Shown: piece after piece, positions 12,121 through 26,800 of the stretch
How positions within the stretch are numbered: position 1 is the first letter of the stretch
Layout of the letters: each line of letters begins with the position of its first letter
Origin: Micromussa lordhowensis
Taxonomy: Eukaryota; Cnidaria; Anthozoa; Scleractinia; Lobophylliidae
Direction of reading: 5' to 3'
Assembly: GCA_964020085.1 (NCBI GenBank)
Contig: OZ026601.1
Span: forward strand, 839,501 to 903,500
DNA: 64,000 nucleotides
The notes under the pieces: model-generated
Databases searched by the model: none
Told to the model about the DNA's origin: nothing
The model's input: the letters and a program-made list of their open reading frames with translations, nothing else
Made by a program: the position numbers and the translations under genes

Positions 12121-13608
12121 AATTTCTCAGTTGACTGTTTATTAAATTTACAAATATCTCGGATATATGAAATCCCATACAGGCCGCCGGTGCCATGGAG
12201 AAAAACACAGCCTAGTGGTTGACAACTGGCAAAGGCGCAACCTGATAAGCCACCTACACAGACGTTCGTATGGCTCGTGACTGAATATTGCGTGACAAGC
12301 CTTAAGAACGTCTGCGCAGCAGGCTTCAACGTGATTGGATATGCCGGCGGATGGTCCATACATTCACTTTAATTTTAACCTCTGTATAACGGCCACCTCT
12401 CCACAACGGCAAAGGCCACTAAAACACGTCCCAACTGCCAAAATATCCTCTCCACAAAGGCCAGTTAATCAACGGTGTATACAAAACCCATTTTTTTAAG
12501 GTCACGAAACTTCATGCATAATGCGCGTCGTTGGTCTCTGTTTCATTGGGCATTTTGATTGAGTTGCATACTTATATGCCGCAATAAGCATTTTTTTAAG
12601 GACAAAAGTTTTGCACCCCCGAAATATAACAGGTGTCACACTACACCCCTACCTCCCTATACCTTCCTTGGAATGGGAAATACCCCAAGGGTTTAGTTTT
12701 CAGGCCGTTAAAGTCGTTAAACTAAATTCCTCCTATAGAGTTGTTATTTCGTACCTGCAAAGTATCAAAACTTAGGTGGTATTTTTTACTGAACCTCTTG
12801 TTAAAAGAATTGTAAAATCTTGAATCCTATTAAAACTGTCTTCGTGTTAACGCCAAAACGCACCCTTTACGAAACGATCTATTCTCGATTGTTCATTAAT
12901 CGGCTCACACGAAAACAAGTTAATCTTTTCTGCTCGCAAGATAACGAAAATATTGATACGGCTTAAATGAAAATAAACGCAAATGGGTTCATATTGACCG
13001 GGTCTGGTGTTGTCGTGAGATTAGAGCTTTATCGCCCCTTCGAAAATCAGGCATGAGAATTGGAGTGTGATTTGCGATGTTAGCTCTGTACAGTTTAATA
13101 GAGAAACGTCCTTGAGCAATCTATTGCTATCAGAACCTACGTGTTCTCTATAAATGTGAAGTTTACTTCAAGGAAAGTGCGCCTTTAGTCAAAAGGTCAA
13201 CACTGTCATTTCAAGCAGGCAGAGGAAAGGAGTGGTCGCAACTTAAAGTGCCATAAACATTTTAGACGGCTTTCAAATTTTGAATGTGTTGTATTATTAA
13301 TGCATTATTAAGTTGTAGTCCAGCTTATTTCCTATCTGATCCAGACCAGTTTTAAATAGTATTGCGTTGCATTATTCTATTTCAAAACAAATGATTAGAA
13401 TAGCTATTAGTGAATAATTATATCATAACCTATTGTCAAGAATTTCGCCCACAATTTGGCGCGGTCACTGCTGATTTTCCGCCGGACGTGACATCATTTT
13501 CGTATTACTTCTGGTTTGTGGTGGCTTTGTTTGCTTCAGACTTTCGAAGACTTAGTTTACTTTCGGTCGACAAGAGAACTCAAAACTCCAGAATCTAATC
13601 ATTTGACA

Positions 13609-16600
13609 ATGGAGAACAAAGTACTATCGGCTGCCTTGTATATAGTATTTATTTTAACACTTGGAAAGGTGTCTAGCTTTAACCTGGACTTGGAGTCAGC
13701 AGTTATTTATGACGGACCAGACCAAAGCGAACTTTTTGGCTACTCTGTTGCAACTCATTCTTACAACGGGCAAAAGTGGTGAGAACTACTTTCATTGTTT
13801 AACAAGTATGCTAAAATGTTGTTGTTTTAGAAAAATTTCTCTTAGGTTTAATTTTCTTTAGCTGGTATGTCCTTTACTAGTTAATATTCTGTTAAAGTGA
13901 TTTTTGTATTGTTTGTCTGTGTTCAATATTTCGAACGGGAATTCCGAATGGAAGAGTCCCTATCCGACAGTATTGTTATTTTAAAGCACTTTACTTTGCG
14001 TCGATTCTATTCGTGAAGATGACATTTCAAGTCCGGTGGTTAATGATTCCTTAGTCTGTAAGATCACTGATTCATACAATCCCAGTAGGTCCGAGATGAA
14101 AGTTTCGGGAAGTTTTTCAGTGGACAAAACAAAATAATACTTCGAACTGTCGGAGTCGAGCAAATTCGTGACTTCGGCCCCAAGCTGAAGGTCGCTTACT
14201 CCTCAAGCACAGGAAAGCAGCTTATTGCTCTTTAAATGCTGCTTATTAATCTTGCTAACTTCAATCTTGTCTTGAATCTTGTGTTAATACGCTTACAGTG
14301 AACTTAAATATCGAGACAGCCATCAGGCTAAAAAAAATTGTTGTCCGTCGCGCGTGGAACATTCAGTGTAATCAGACTGAAATCATGTTCTTGTTTTGTT
14401 TGACATCAGCTGTCTTCAACTGTATTAACAACTAATTGTTTTGTATAAATGTAACTGAATGTTGTAGAGAATTGGATTACAATTTTGGTTTATCTTTCAT
14501 CGCGAATTTTTTCGACTTTATTTGCATCTCGGCGATTCCAATACGCATTATTTTATCGTGTTACTAATCAGCTGCTGAGGCAATTAGGTCTAAAACAATT
14601 ATACTTTGTAATAGTATTGGAATGTCACTGAAGCGTAGCGAATCAGTAGTTCTAAAACAGAAGTGTGAAACAATGACTCGTTCTTTGAAGAGAAAATGGC
14701 ATTCCCAGGACTACCCAAGTGAGTGCGGGTGTTCGGTGCCGCGAGTTTTTACACATTCCCACTTGAATAGACCAATTTCGATATATTAAAATTCAGCCTA
14801 AAACAATAGACCTCTCAGTACAAGGCTCTGGGGAATAACTACAGAGTTTGTGGGGTGAAATTGGTCTATTGACCGCGCATTTGACCCGATTGTGTCACTT
14901 ATGGGCGTGACGAAGCAATTCGGGAAGTATTTGAAGCATTTGTGTAACATAAGAGCATATTATTCTTTCCCATATGATTGCTTTTGCGCTGTAAAAGCGC
15001 TAGTGTCTTCATTACCCCAAAAAGCCTTACAAATAAGCGAAAAAATTACAATAGGGAAGCTCTTTGTTCCCTTTTTCCTTCGACAGTGCAGTCGCCAGTC
15101 CCTCTCTCGGTCAAACCCCGCCCATTTGGGAAATATGGACTAGTGGTGTAGCGGGCATGAAAATAAACAATTGAAAATAGGCGAGTGTTATCGAGTATTG
15201 GTTGTTCTCAAGTCTTGTTTTTTCACATTTTATGATCGACAGGCTGCTGGTTGGAGCGCCTCTCAGTAATGTAACTTCAGCATTTGCAGGGGAAACCTTA
15301 GAGAAGTACGGAACTGTGTTCAAATGTGAATACAGACCTAATTCAAAATCATGTACGGAAATCGCTGTAGACCACCGACGTAAGTCAATTTGATCTAAAT
15401 TAGTGTTTGTTTATCTGTGCAGTAAATATGAAATATGAATATGTTCTAAACTTTGCCATGGCTCATGTTTCTCTGCGCAAATGTGAAAATAGTTTTTCTT
15501 AAATCCAGACCAGTTTAATTGAGCCTCTTTGTTCACGACGCTACTTAGCATAGCAATTTTTTCTTGGACAACTCTGTCCAAGGGGGAAAGGTGCATGCCC
15601 TCTTGGAGCTCTAGTTTCTCAATCTGCTTTCACAGCAAACAATTCCATAGTAACTTGATCAGGGAACTTTTTATTACAGCTCCAAACAAGGAACAACATC
15701 AGCTGGGAAACGAGACGATCACAGTTGAAATTGAAAAGAAAACCGAACAGTGGCTTGGGGCGACGTTACAAAGCACTGGAGAAAACGGAAATGTGCTGGT
15801 AAGTCTTAGTATAACTGCTTTGAACAATGATTATTGGCGCGTAAGTGATCTAAATGATCTAAAAAATACCCATGGCGTTTCTTACATGTTTGTGGTGCAA
15901 AGGAGGGGGGGGGGGGGGGGCGTGGAGTGTTAACCGTAACAGCTACTGACAAAATCCAAATAAAAGTTCATAGTTCTATATCAACGCGGTGACAACAGCA
16001 AGTTTATAGTTCTATATCAATGTGGCAAGATTGAACAGGATACAATTCGTGAGTCATTGCTGTCCAAGCAACCAAGGTGTTCAGGTGTTCATTAAATTAC
16101 GTGATTTTGCTTTACAGAGCGTTTTCTTGAGTTTTAGACGATTTTTTTTTTTGGGGGGGGGAGGTGGCGTCCGTTAGAAAAGGGGCGTTTATTAGAGAGG
16201 GGCGTCTATTTCAAACTTTACACCACACCAGGGCGTTTAATGGACAGGAAGCATTTATAAGAGAGGTGGCGTTTATAAGATAATTTACGGAACTCCCCTA
16301 CATTTGTTAGTATTTGAGTTTGGCGGGGAAAACGCCGGTTGTCAGCCCAGTCCCTCACGGCCTAAGTAACCGTAGCTGTTAATCGAGCGACCCCTACCCA
16401 GGCTACATCACAGTCGTTGATCATTGTCATCATTCTGATACTACTCTTCACAGTAGACCGCGACACCCGCGCATTTTTTGGCCGCCTTCAGAGTAATGTT
16501 TTTGATGCCGCGAGTTTGTTTGAAAGCAATCATTGAAATGCACCACGTGAGGACATTTTTTTCTGTGTGGCGTCATGACTTTTTCGTATTACGTGATGTT

Positions 16601-17796
16601 CATTCACAACGTGTATATCTTCAAAAGGAACGCTTACCGCGCTTTTTGTCTGCTATAGAACCGCTCCGAATTTGTCCTGATCATATTCTATCTTCAGCTG
16701 ATAAACAGCTGAACAATTGAATGAACAATCTGAATGTAACCTGACTTTCAAGTAACTGTGAAGATATGGTGTTTTATACAACCGAACACCGCAGGAAGGC
16801 TAGAGATCCTCTTTTTGGGACGATTGTTTAATATTAACGTTTCTGTTACTTTTAGTAAGCTATTCAAGTTATTAAAGTTATTTTAGCAATATAGTCATAC
16901 TGTTTTATTAGTCAGATTTACTATATCAGGTAAGTGCTAAATTTCGTTTCGAGACGGACGAAAAGAAAACGTATAAACGCTAATGAGCTTGCAATCTATC
17001 TTGTACATTTAAAGTTTCTGTAAAAAAAAATTGACCAGGGAGTTATCGCGTTGGGTAAACTTGGTGGGTGGAAAATAAAACACTTCGATCTGCCAGCAAT
17101 GTTCCTGCGCCAGAACGAAGCGAAGACATACCATTAATTTTCATTGCCATTAAATCAAAATGAATTAGTTTTTGACGGATGCCATTTATTTACTTCAGGC
17201 ATGTGCTCCAAGGTACACGCATGCGCCTTTCACTGACAGGGAAGGAATAATAGATCACAGATGGATCTCCTTAATAGGAAGGTGTTTCCTTATATCGAGA
17301 GATCTTTATGGACTTCAAGGACCAGCCGTCACTCCGTGTGAAGGTACATTGTAACAAAACTGGCTTGTTATAGGAGAATTTTTGTTTACAATATTTGCCT
17401 CATTACCATAAGTGATATAATTTCTGATGGAGCTACAAAAATATTAGTTCGGAATATTGAAAGGGCACAGCACGATTAGCTATCCAAAGGAATTTTAGCA
17501 CGATGTATAGAATACTTTTTTGTGGGACGCAAGTTTAAAAAGTCAAATTTTTACAAAGAATGCATGAGCTCATTAGCGCTTCTGTCACCCAGACATTTTG
17601 CAGTTTTTGAAGGCAAATTTCTCCTCAAATATTACACCCAAAGAGCCAAACATTTCACCAATTACTAAGTTTCACAAGCTATTTAAATCTTTGTTGTCAA
17701 TTCTTGTCTAGCGTAATGCATTCTCTGTGCAAAGTCGTATGTTAATGCGGAAAAATGTAAGCAATGACGTCAGCAAAGATTCTCCTTCAGGTTGCT

Positions 17797-17843
<47 letters not shown>

Positions 17844-20800
17844 TACTAATAAATAACTTGTGTCAAATGTATTTAGCGCTGTTGTACTAATTAAGGACAC
17901 TATAAATAATAAACAAATAGTTCAAATAAAACATAAACTATTAAGAATCCCGACTGGTGGGAGGCTGACCAGTTGGCTATACACAACGCGGTCGAGGAGT
18001 TGAACTGGGGACTACCGAGAACAAATTCAGATAGCGGTAGGGTGGAGGATTTGAACCGGGGACCTCCAGATTTCAAATCCAAGGAAAGATTGAAAACAAA
18101 CAAACTGAAGGTTTTATATTTTGGTCATTTTGTTAGGTGAAGTAGGCTATCCCAATGGTGATTGCCAGGCAGGAATCAGTGCCGAGTACACTTCAGATGG
18201 TGAAGATTTAGTCATGGGAACCATCGGAGTGAAGCAATTTCGAGGTAAAAATAATAATTCGCATATTTGTTGTGATTTGGCGTTTGCTATGTGCCATGGT
18301 CTAGAAAGGGTCATTCAACGCGAAGCAACCGATCAAATAAAAATGCAGCTTTTCAACCAATCAGGAACAAGGCGGCTTAAACACAATGGTTTCACGTCTC
18401 TCTCGGCCTCAGTAAGTACCGTTTGCATGGTTCCCGCGGTTAGAGTAGGTTCCATGTTTTCCCGCGCTTAATACCGATTACTCGTTTCCATGCGTGTTTT
18501 CGCGCGCTTGGCTTCGCCGGGTTATGTGGGTTTCGCTCCGAGTTACGCGCGGAAAAATTGATGATGGTTAGTGCGCGCGACTCCGGAGCGAGCGCTCGGG
18601 GTTCGAGCCCTGGCCGGGGACATTGTGTTGTGTTCTTAGGCAAGACACTTTACTCTCACAGTGCCTCTCTCCACCCAGGTGTATAAATGGGTACCGGCGA
18701 ATTTAATGCTGGAGATAACCCTGCGATGGACTAGCATCCCAGAAATACTCCAAGTCGCTTCATGCTACTGAAACCGGGATAAGCTCCGGCCTGATGAGCC
18801 ACTAGGCTCGTATGCAGACTTTACCCCTAGAAGATAACTAAAAAACATATAATCTAAAGTGCAACTGGTTGAAAAAAAGTATTTCGATATCCTGTCCGGC
18901 TGAAATCGGTTTGTTCTCTTGTCTTTCATCAGGTGGCCTGGTTTCTTATAACATCTACGAAAGGCGAAAAAGTTTCTCTCCAAATGTTTCTGTAGGAAGA
19001 GATGACTACATGGGTAAGAAAAAACACGTGTTAGATAATTCATTTGAACAATGTTTTCTTTCTATTTAAATTCTAGAGCTTTTTTTTCAACGTGGAGTGC
19101 TTATTACTTGTTTTCACTAACTTTATTTGCAAATAAAAGAAGATTTTTTTCGTCTGGAGGAATGGAAATTCATTTATAAGACATATACTTTTTGCAAGAA
19201 GCTTCTTATTAAATAAAAAGATATCTTAAATTCCTGTCTTTTTTGGACAGTAAACGTTTAAAATTGTCCTTAAGTAGCATGGTGGGTGGTTATATAGACG
19301 ATTCGATTAAGGCCTTGAGCTACTGGTGTTCTTTTAATTCCAAGCTTTCACCGATCTGTGGCATGGTCAAGTGATGTAAAGAGAATATTACACTCTGCAT
19401 GGTATAAACAGCGGTGTAGGAGACACGATTAATTAAAATATGTGTGGGCTTTCAGTTGAAACAACAGAGTGATCCGTGCGTAGCCTATCCTGAAGGGGAG
19501 CTGGTACCTTAACACAATGATCACAGATAATGAAAATCGTGCCATAGCCATTAATAGTTCGTATAGTATGATCGTCCGGGTGAGTGTAGTTCTGAGAAGA
19601 ACTGTTGTTGGTTCTTCTCAGAACTACCCTCACCCGGACGATCATACTATACGGACTACTGATACTCCTGGGTTCAAACCATTTACTATAGCCATTAATG
19701 TTTTTAACAATGATTTTTTTTATTTCTTAGGCTACGCAGTCTCAAGCGGACATTTTTTGAGCCAAAATTCGCTAGGTAAGTTTTCTTCCGTCACTGCCGG
19801 TTGCATCACTGTTTTACAGCTGATCATAAGTTTCAAATTTGAACATTTTTCAATCGTTTTCCTTCAGAATTTGTTGGAGGTGCACCAAGAGGCAACAATA
19901 TACAAGGAAAAGTAAGTATAAGCTGCAAGTAGATGTGATATTTTGGTGGATGTTATTGTAAGAACTCCTCGATTTCCCTCCGTCCCTCAGCCTTATAATC
20001 GTAGGACAACAATCGCTTTAATTTACGATAGCGAAACGACAAGCCAGTTATAATGACAACCAACAGGAACCTCCCGGTACCATAACGATATCTTGCCAAC
20101 AATAACCGATACCTTACCGACAACATACCGACACCTTAATTACAGTTATTTACCGACTTCACACCGAAAGTACCTAAAATACCGACAACTAACAGATACC
20201 TCCCGACAACTTAACAATGTCTAATCAATAAGTAAACCGCGAATCCTTATCGACACTTTATTGACTACTAACAGATACCCTCCGACGTCTTAACGATATC
20301 TTACCGACAGCTAACCGATACTTTACCGACACTAACCGAGTTCCGACATATTATTGATTAATTTGTTACTGGTTTTGAAACATATCTGCCAAAACGACAC
20401 CATACCGACAATTCCTGACCAGCCTTGCTATGGTACACGTTCTCAACATTAGACCAAGCAATACTTAACTAGTGATACTTTCCGATTGCTTGCCAAGTGC
20501 CTCACTTCCGACCGTGACTGCTGTAGTGCCGTTACCAAATGAGAATATATCTCATGAAAAGAGTAGGTTTACGGTTGGGTGGGTTGCCTGTGGCTGTGGT
20601 GAGGGGGGTGGGGGGTAATTAGGGGGTAAGGTTACAAATGACAGTAACGATTTTCTTTCGTTTCGTCATTTTTGTAGGTTCTCCTGTACTCTGTGGACGA
20701 TCAGTCTGCGATACAAGTAACATCAGAGGTTCCTCCACCCCCGGGGATCACAGTGAGTAGAAAGAGACATGCAACTGGCTCTAACAGAGGCTTGTTGACC

Positions 20801-23800
20801 TTATAATAGTGCATGCGTTAGACTAGCGGATCTAGTGGTCTGGGCTGGCCTTGCCTTGCGTGAAATACTGCACTTTCTCTTACAATACAATTTACCTGCT
20901 TTGTATTAGCCTCCTATCCGGAGAGGGAGGGGTAGGGGTGGTAATATTTCTAGTGGTTTTTTGCTGCAGTAAACTGCAGTAAGAAGAGTCTTCGTGTACA
21001 ACTGTGAAATGAACGACATGACTATATTATTTTTTATTTAAATTTTTTTCTTTCAGATTGGAAGTTATTTTGGAAGCACACTCTGTGTAGTTGATCTCAA
21101 CAACGATAAGTGAGTGCTTTTATTTCAGATTTCTTACATTCGTAATGCACGCAGTAAAGCTCGACGCGTGCGAGCTTTTCCCGCTACCCGCTTCCGAGAA
21201 ATTATGAGAGACATCATTGCAGTCTAGTGCTTTTGAATAGGCCATTTCCGAATTACCTTTAGCCTCTTTCTCAAAGCGAGTCTTGGTGCTCATCCTTTCA
21301 TATGAAAATTAAACTCATTTTCATATGAATGGTTGTGCACCAGGCCTCGCTCTGAAAGAGAGGCTTTAGGTAACTCGGAAATGGTCTATTGTGTACGAGT
21401 GCACAAGCTTAGAAATTTTGTCATATTACTTACCTTGCTACTGCACTCCCTAATAGTTTCTGCTAAAAGAGATCGTGCTCATTTTAGGTTTAAAATTTTT
21501 CTCCTGCTTCAGGTTTTCAGATCTGTTGGTAGGAGCGCCCCGGGCCGTTAATAGAGATGAAGGAAGAGTATTTGTTTACGTTAACAACGAAAACGTAAGC
21601 TGTGTTACTTGATTTATTTTTTCAAAGGTGTATAAATGCTACCGTCCGTCAGTCTGCTAATCAATTCGTTACCCCATCATACTCTCAAATTATCTTCGTC
21701 AAGGCAAACAACTCTGGGACATAAAATAAAAGGCCTGTTGTATTCTCTATTTTAGGGTGCACTCAATCTTCAAGACCCACTTGGTTTAATGGGTGATGAC
21801 ATTCCTTACGCCCAGTTTGGCAGGGCGATAGTAAGAGTCGGTGACCTGAACAAAGATGGCTTCCAAGGTACATATGAAAACCGTTTATGAGAATACTGTA
21901 AAAAAAAGAAACAAATATTGCAAATGTAACATGAACTATTAAGAATCCCAACTGGTGAGAGGCCGACCAGTTGGCTATAACACGGTTTAGGAGTTGAACT
22001 CGGGACTACGGAGAACAAATCCAGATAGCGGCAGGGTGAAGGATTTGACCAATGACCTCCAGATTTCAAATCCAGCGCCCTAAGCTAACCCACGCGTCCA
22101 CGCAGCCTCGTGCAGGTTTCCAGATTCTCAAAACTAACGCTGAACGGAATTTATGGCAGAAGGTCATAATAATTTGAGAAAAGGTTATAATGGAGAACAC
22201 GAGGATGTCCAAAGCACTTATTTTTGTAACATCTTTTTCTGATTGACAGATGTTGCAATTGGAGCGCCCTTTGAAGACAATGGTGTTGTTTACATTTACC
22301 ACGGCTCAAAGGACGGTATTAACCCTGCTTACAAACAGGTATGAGTGTAACTAACTCCTGTTTGGTCTTTTCAAAATTTTGTTGGTGTTTCGGCTTGTGT
22401 CCACAAGCACAAATTGAACCTAGCCGGGCTTCTAGCCTTGAGGGCCAACTGAAGAAACTCAGCCACGTCATTTTGAATTTTTTTAGCCACATACATACTT
22501 CCTTTGAATTGGAAGAAACCTCAGTGAAAATAACAGTTTACCAAGATAGAAAACCACCAAAGAGATAATAATAAACCATAAAGGAACAAGGATGGTCAAG
22601 GATGGAGAAGATTAACGCGGATTACAAACAACGAACTTGAAAAGTTTAGGCTAAAATTTTCAAGGTACACAAACTGTGACATAGTTCCTTTAACGTACTT
22701 ACGAGCTCGATAAATTTTAGATCAGACTCTTCGTCATGATAGGGTCTTGTTTTGAACTGATTTGGTTTCTTGTAGAAACTCACAGGTTCGTCTGTGGACT
22801 CTGGATTAAGATTCTTTGGCTCTGCTGTTGCTGGCGGTGTTGATATGGACAGCAATGGTTACCCAGGTACTAAACTATGTTTATTGAGAAAATTAATCAC
22901 TGATTAAATCCACAGTTCTTGTGATCTAACCTTTCCTTAGGAAGTGCACGCGGAAGCGGTCAACGGTACTTACTAGCAAGCTGTTGAGAACATTTCGAGA
23001 ACACTTGTCGCTATTAAAATCGATTATATGCTTAAGTTCTCCCTCTTCTTCTTCTTGCAGATATCGCAGTTGGTGCATATGGGTCAAACAAAGCAGTTCT
23101 CTTTAGGTATGAAGACACGAGTTTCAAACTACTTATGCCAAGTGCTGTTTTCAGCGAGTGTCAAAGTTGAAAGAAGAAACTTTTGCTGTCTGATTAGGGG
23201 TGAACCAATTGATTTTTGAGGGGTAGCGGGGTGTGGTTGATTTGTTACAGACACGAATTTAACTCTTTAACTCATGCACAAGGAATTTTTTTCTCGGACG
23301 TGCCTATGCATGATATTTTTTCGCCATGTAACACTTTTTTATTTGGCTCACTGATCGTGCGTGAATTCTTTTGGACAGTGTCGTGTGTACGAATTTTTTT
23401 TGGCTTGCAGGAAATTTTTTTCAAAATCACTCACCCTCCCTTAAAAGTCAAATGGTCCACCCCTCATGATAAACAACGCATATTGTTATGACGCGCGCGG
23501 GATAGCCTGCGTAGCAGCCGTTTCCTTTCCTTTTCCAGGCGGAGAGACCGAACAAGCGAGCGGCAAGCGGGCGAGCGAAGGAGCGCGCCTGGGGTGAGAA
23601 AAAAATTGAAGAGAAGTGGGGAGGGGGTGAGCGAGAAGGGGGAGGGGGTAGGGAGAAAAGGAATCCGTCGCTCGCCTCGTCCCCTCTCCCTGCTCCTTAT
23701 TTTTGGCACTCGCTCGTAGTTTCGTTCCTTTCGCGTGCTTTTTTAGAAACGCCTGCTACGCAGGCCACGCGCGGGATGGCGACTGATGACCGAATCAAGC

Positions 23801-26800
23801 ATATATGCTCTCTGATTGGCTTATTCTGCTTTATTTTTCGCCATGATGATTGACTGTGTAATTACTTTGTTATTTTGACTTGTTAGAAAACCTTCCTCTT
23901 ATTTTACTTATTCACGTTTGAATTACCAGGACTCGTTCGATTGTTAACGTAGAAGGAATGATCCAGCTAAGCAGAAATCAGATCGTTGTAGAAAACAGTG
24001 ACAACTCGTGTCATCTAGATGGACAGTTCCACAAATGGTAAGTGTTTCAAATAACAAGAAAAAAGTTTTGTTGTTGTTATAACTTATGCAGTAAACGCTG
24101 TAGAATATTGTTTAACAACGCGACAAATAATTTGATTTGTTTTTCGTTTCAGCTTAAATGTATCAGTGTGTTTTACAAACAAAGATAGTGGACTTTCTAG
24201 TTATGCAGGTAACATTTCTACTTGCGCGCCGTTATTTTACTGTGATATTAGTTTGTCAGTTCGTACAACTGATCTCTCAAGGCAACAGTTACAACTGTTT
24301 TACGCCTTTTATTTCTGTAGTATGCAACATGTTGAGAACACGTTTAATGTTTAGTATTTATAGTGGTCGATGCTCTTAGCTACAACTAGCTAGATCTGAG
24401 ACATGCCACGTAAACTGAAAGAAAAAATATTTCGAATAGACATAATCAGGAGCCCATCACTAGGAGCCAGCAACTACCCCATATTCCTGTCACGGCGTTT
24501 TCACAGACCTGTCTATTTTTAGCTTGAATTTACCGCGAATTCAGACTCCCGCAGGAACAACAGTGACAAATCATAAGCGCGGACTTGATTCTTTAATTGA
24601 CGTCGGCATTCTCACTGGAAGATTAAAAGGAAAAGCCTCCATTGTTTCCCTTACCGATGCGCGCTCGTGTAGAACGGAACTGACCTATTTTGCGGGAAAA
24701 GAAGTCTAAAAATAGACCAGTCTGTAAAAATGCCGTGACATAGGCTTAGTATTGGAGTTGCAAGCTCCTAGTGATGGGCTCCTGACATAATAGGCTTAAA
24801 TATCCCAACTGGCGGGAGGCAGACCAGTTGGCTATTTATACTGAAGCATGACTGAGGAGTTGAAATTGGGTCTGAAACAACTCCGACTTAGTGGTCAGAG
24901 CGGGACTTGAACCCGTGACCTCCGGATTTCAAGTCCGGCACCCTAACTACTCGGCCACGCTACAAACGACTCGATCGCAAGACGCCGCGAGAGTGCATTG
25001 ACTATTTCACGACGAACAGAGACGTTTGTCTGCAGTATGGAAACGTAGCTGCTTGTGATGTTTTCGCCAGATAGCGCTTCGCATTTCCAGTTGCCCTAGT
25101 TTTTGAGTCTATGAAAACTTTTCTATTTTGCAGGCCTGGGGATATCCTACACAATAGATTTAGATCGGGTTAAAACGGTGAGCGGAACAGACTCTTTTCG
25201 ACGCATGTTCTTCATAGATGAAGAAACAAAGGAAAAAGTGTTTGTAATAAGTGGAGTTCATAATTTAACTAAACAAGGAGAAAGTGTCTGCTCTACGCCC
25301 AGGACTGTATTTCTTAAGGTAGGTCTAATACAACTTGATGCATTTATCATCGTCGTTTATTTAAAATCTGGAATTTTTTCTTCCAATAAAATGGATCGAT
25401 GGATTGATTGTTTTTTGTAATTGTACTATTAAGGAAAAGGACAGTCTTGGAGATGTCGCTACTTTCCTTTCATTCGATCTCGAGTTTGGTTTGGTGAAGT
25501 CTTGTGGCAGGGATCTGTGCCCCATGTTAAACGATTCTCTTTACACAAAGCACACCGCAAAGGTAAGGCATGAAGGGTATTGCACGATGAAGGGGGAAAG
25601 ATTTTAACTCACACGTATCACGCTGGTTTTTCCCCAATGGGAAAAATCCCGTGTTTACATTTCCAACTGCCATTTTGTGTTTTCTACTTGAAAGTTGATT
25701 GTTTCACACCAGAAAAAAATAAACAGAATCGTCAATAGGCTTACTTAGAGTAGCTCCCAATAGAGTCCAATAACACGAAAACCAAACTCATCACTCTGAT
25801 GAATCACAAACTATAGAGCGTTTTCAGTCACGTGACCAGCAGCCATGTAAATTCATTTGAACAAAAGGAGGTGTTTACATAAGAAAAGAGTTCAACTCCC
25901 AAAGAATTTATTTGGTACCAACATGGCCGCCGTTTCATTGTTTTGGAACACCAATATGGCTGTCATGACGTCATGTGAAAACGCTCTATACTGCCAAATC
26001 CAGCACAAAATATGTAGCCAGGTGACATAAAGCGCGGGAAAACAACATGTGCGAGGGGGCACTTTCTTCTGATTGGATGACAAAATGGCGTGAGCTTTTC
26101 AAGCCAGTTGCTAAGGCTGGTCTCTGTGGTCAGTAATGCAAAACCCAAGAAACGCGAACACCAGTAAGAAGAAATGTGAACACCAAGAACTTCTTCATTT
26201 GTCTCGTTCGCCGTAGAGGTTGCTGCTCTCTACTCATTTCGACTAAGCTCTTACCAATAAGGAGAAAGAGGCTGTATACTTAGCCAATCATATCCTGAAT
26301 GATTTCATGCCAGCTGTGTCTTTAGTTTCCCGCGCTTTTCACACCGTTAGTGCTGAGTCAACGTGCTGCGCTTTCAGCATCTGATAATTCCTTTTTAACG
26401 TTCTACTCTTACTTTACAGGCTTTCTTTATCAAACGATGCAAGAATCGAAAAGTCTGTGTACCTGATTTAACCGTCGATGGAAATGTGGTCTTAGTAGGG
26501 TAAGTAGGGTGGTAATAGTTTTCTTATTGTTTCGGTCTACACTTAAAGTTGATTTCTACATAATGCCTCTTGACAGAGTAAACGATGTTGTGTTCTCCAA
26601 GCCTTGTGGTACGTTACGTTGGGTTCAAGTTAGACGCATGCGTGGTGTTAATTATGAGACTCTAACTGATATACTGTATGTCTACCTCTAACAGGTATGA
26701 CGGCAACCGAACATTTGATCGGAATATGCGGATCGGTCTTGTGAAGGAACTGATTCTACAGCTCACAGTGTCAAACAAGGCCAACGATTATGCTTACTAC

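Larger units (their letters stand above)
7091..13608. other. Divergent intergenic region between the two integrin alpha genes
   Basis: No convincing gene was seen in 6.5 kb. The region must hold both integrin promoters and 5' UTRs. The middle (8.9-12.4 kb) is dominated by palindromic elements and one tRNA-Ser-like SINE. The short reading frames here look like chance or like the two arms of palindromes. Confidence 0.6.

Noticed and set aside
12005..12363. Minus-strand frames of up to 111 codons
   Set aside because: They run antisense through the tRNA-Ser-like SINE and the adjoining palindrome. No protein family is seen.
15902..15920. Poly-G run as a possible G-quadruplex
   Set aside because: It is a simple homopolymer in an intron, and length errors are likely. 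No further support.
23216..23709. Frames of 81-91 codons with Arg/Ser/Pro-rich protein
   Set aside because: They lie in a biased purine/pyrimidine-rich stretch inside a MITE.
24784..24975. Possible functional tRNA-Ser gene on the minus strand
   Set aside because: The head is tRNA-like, but the SINE body follows it and diverged copies of the whole unit occur three more times, so it is a SINE rather than a tRNA gene.
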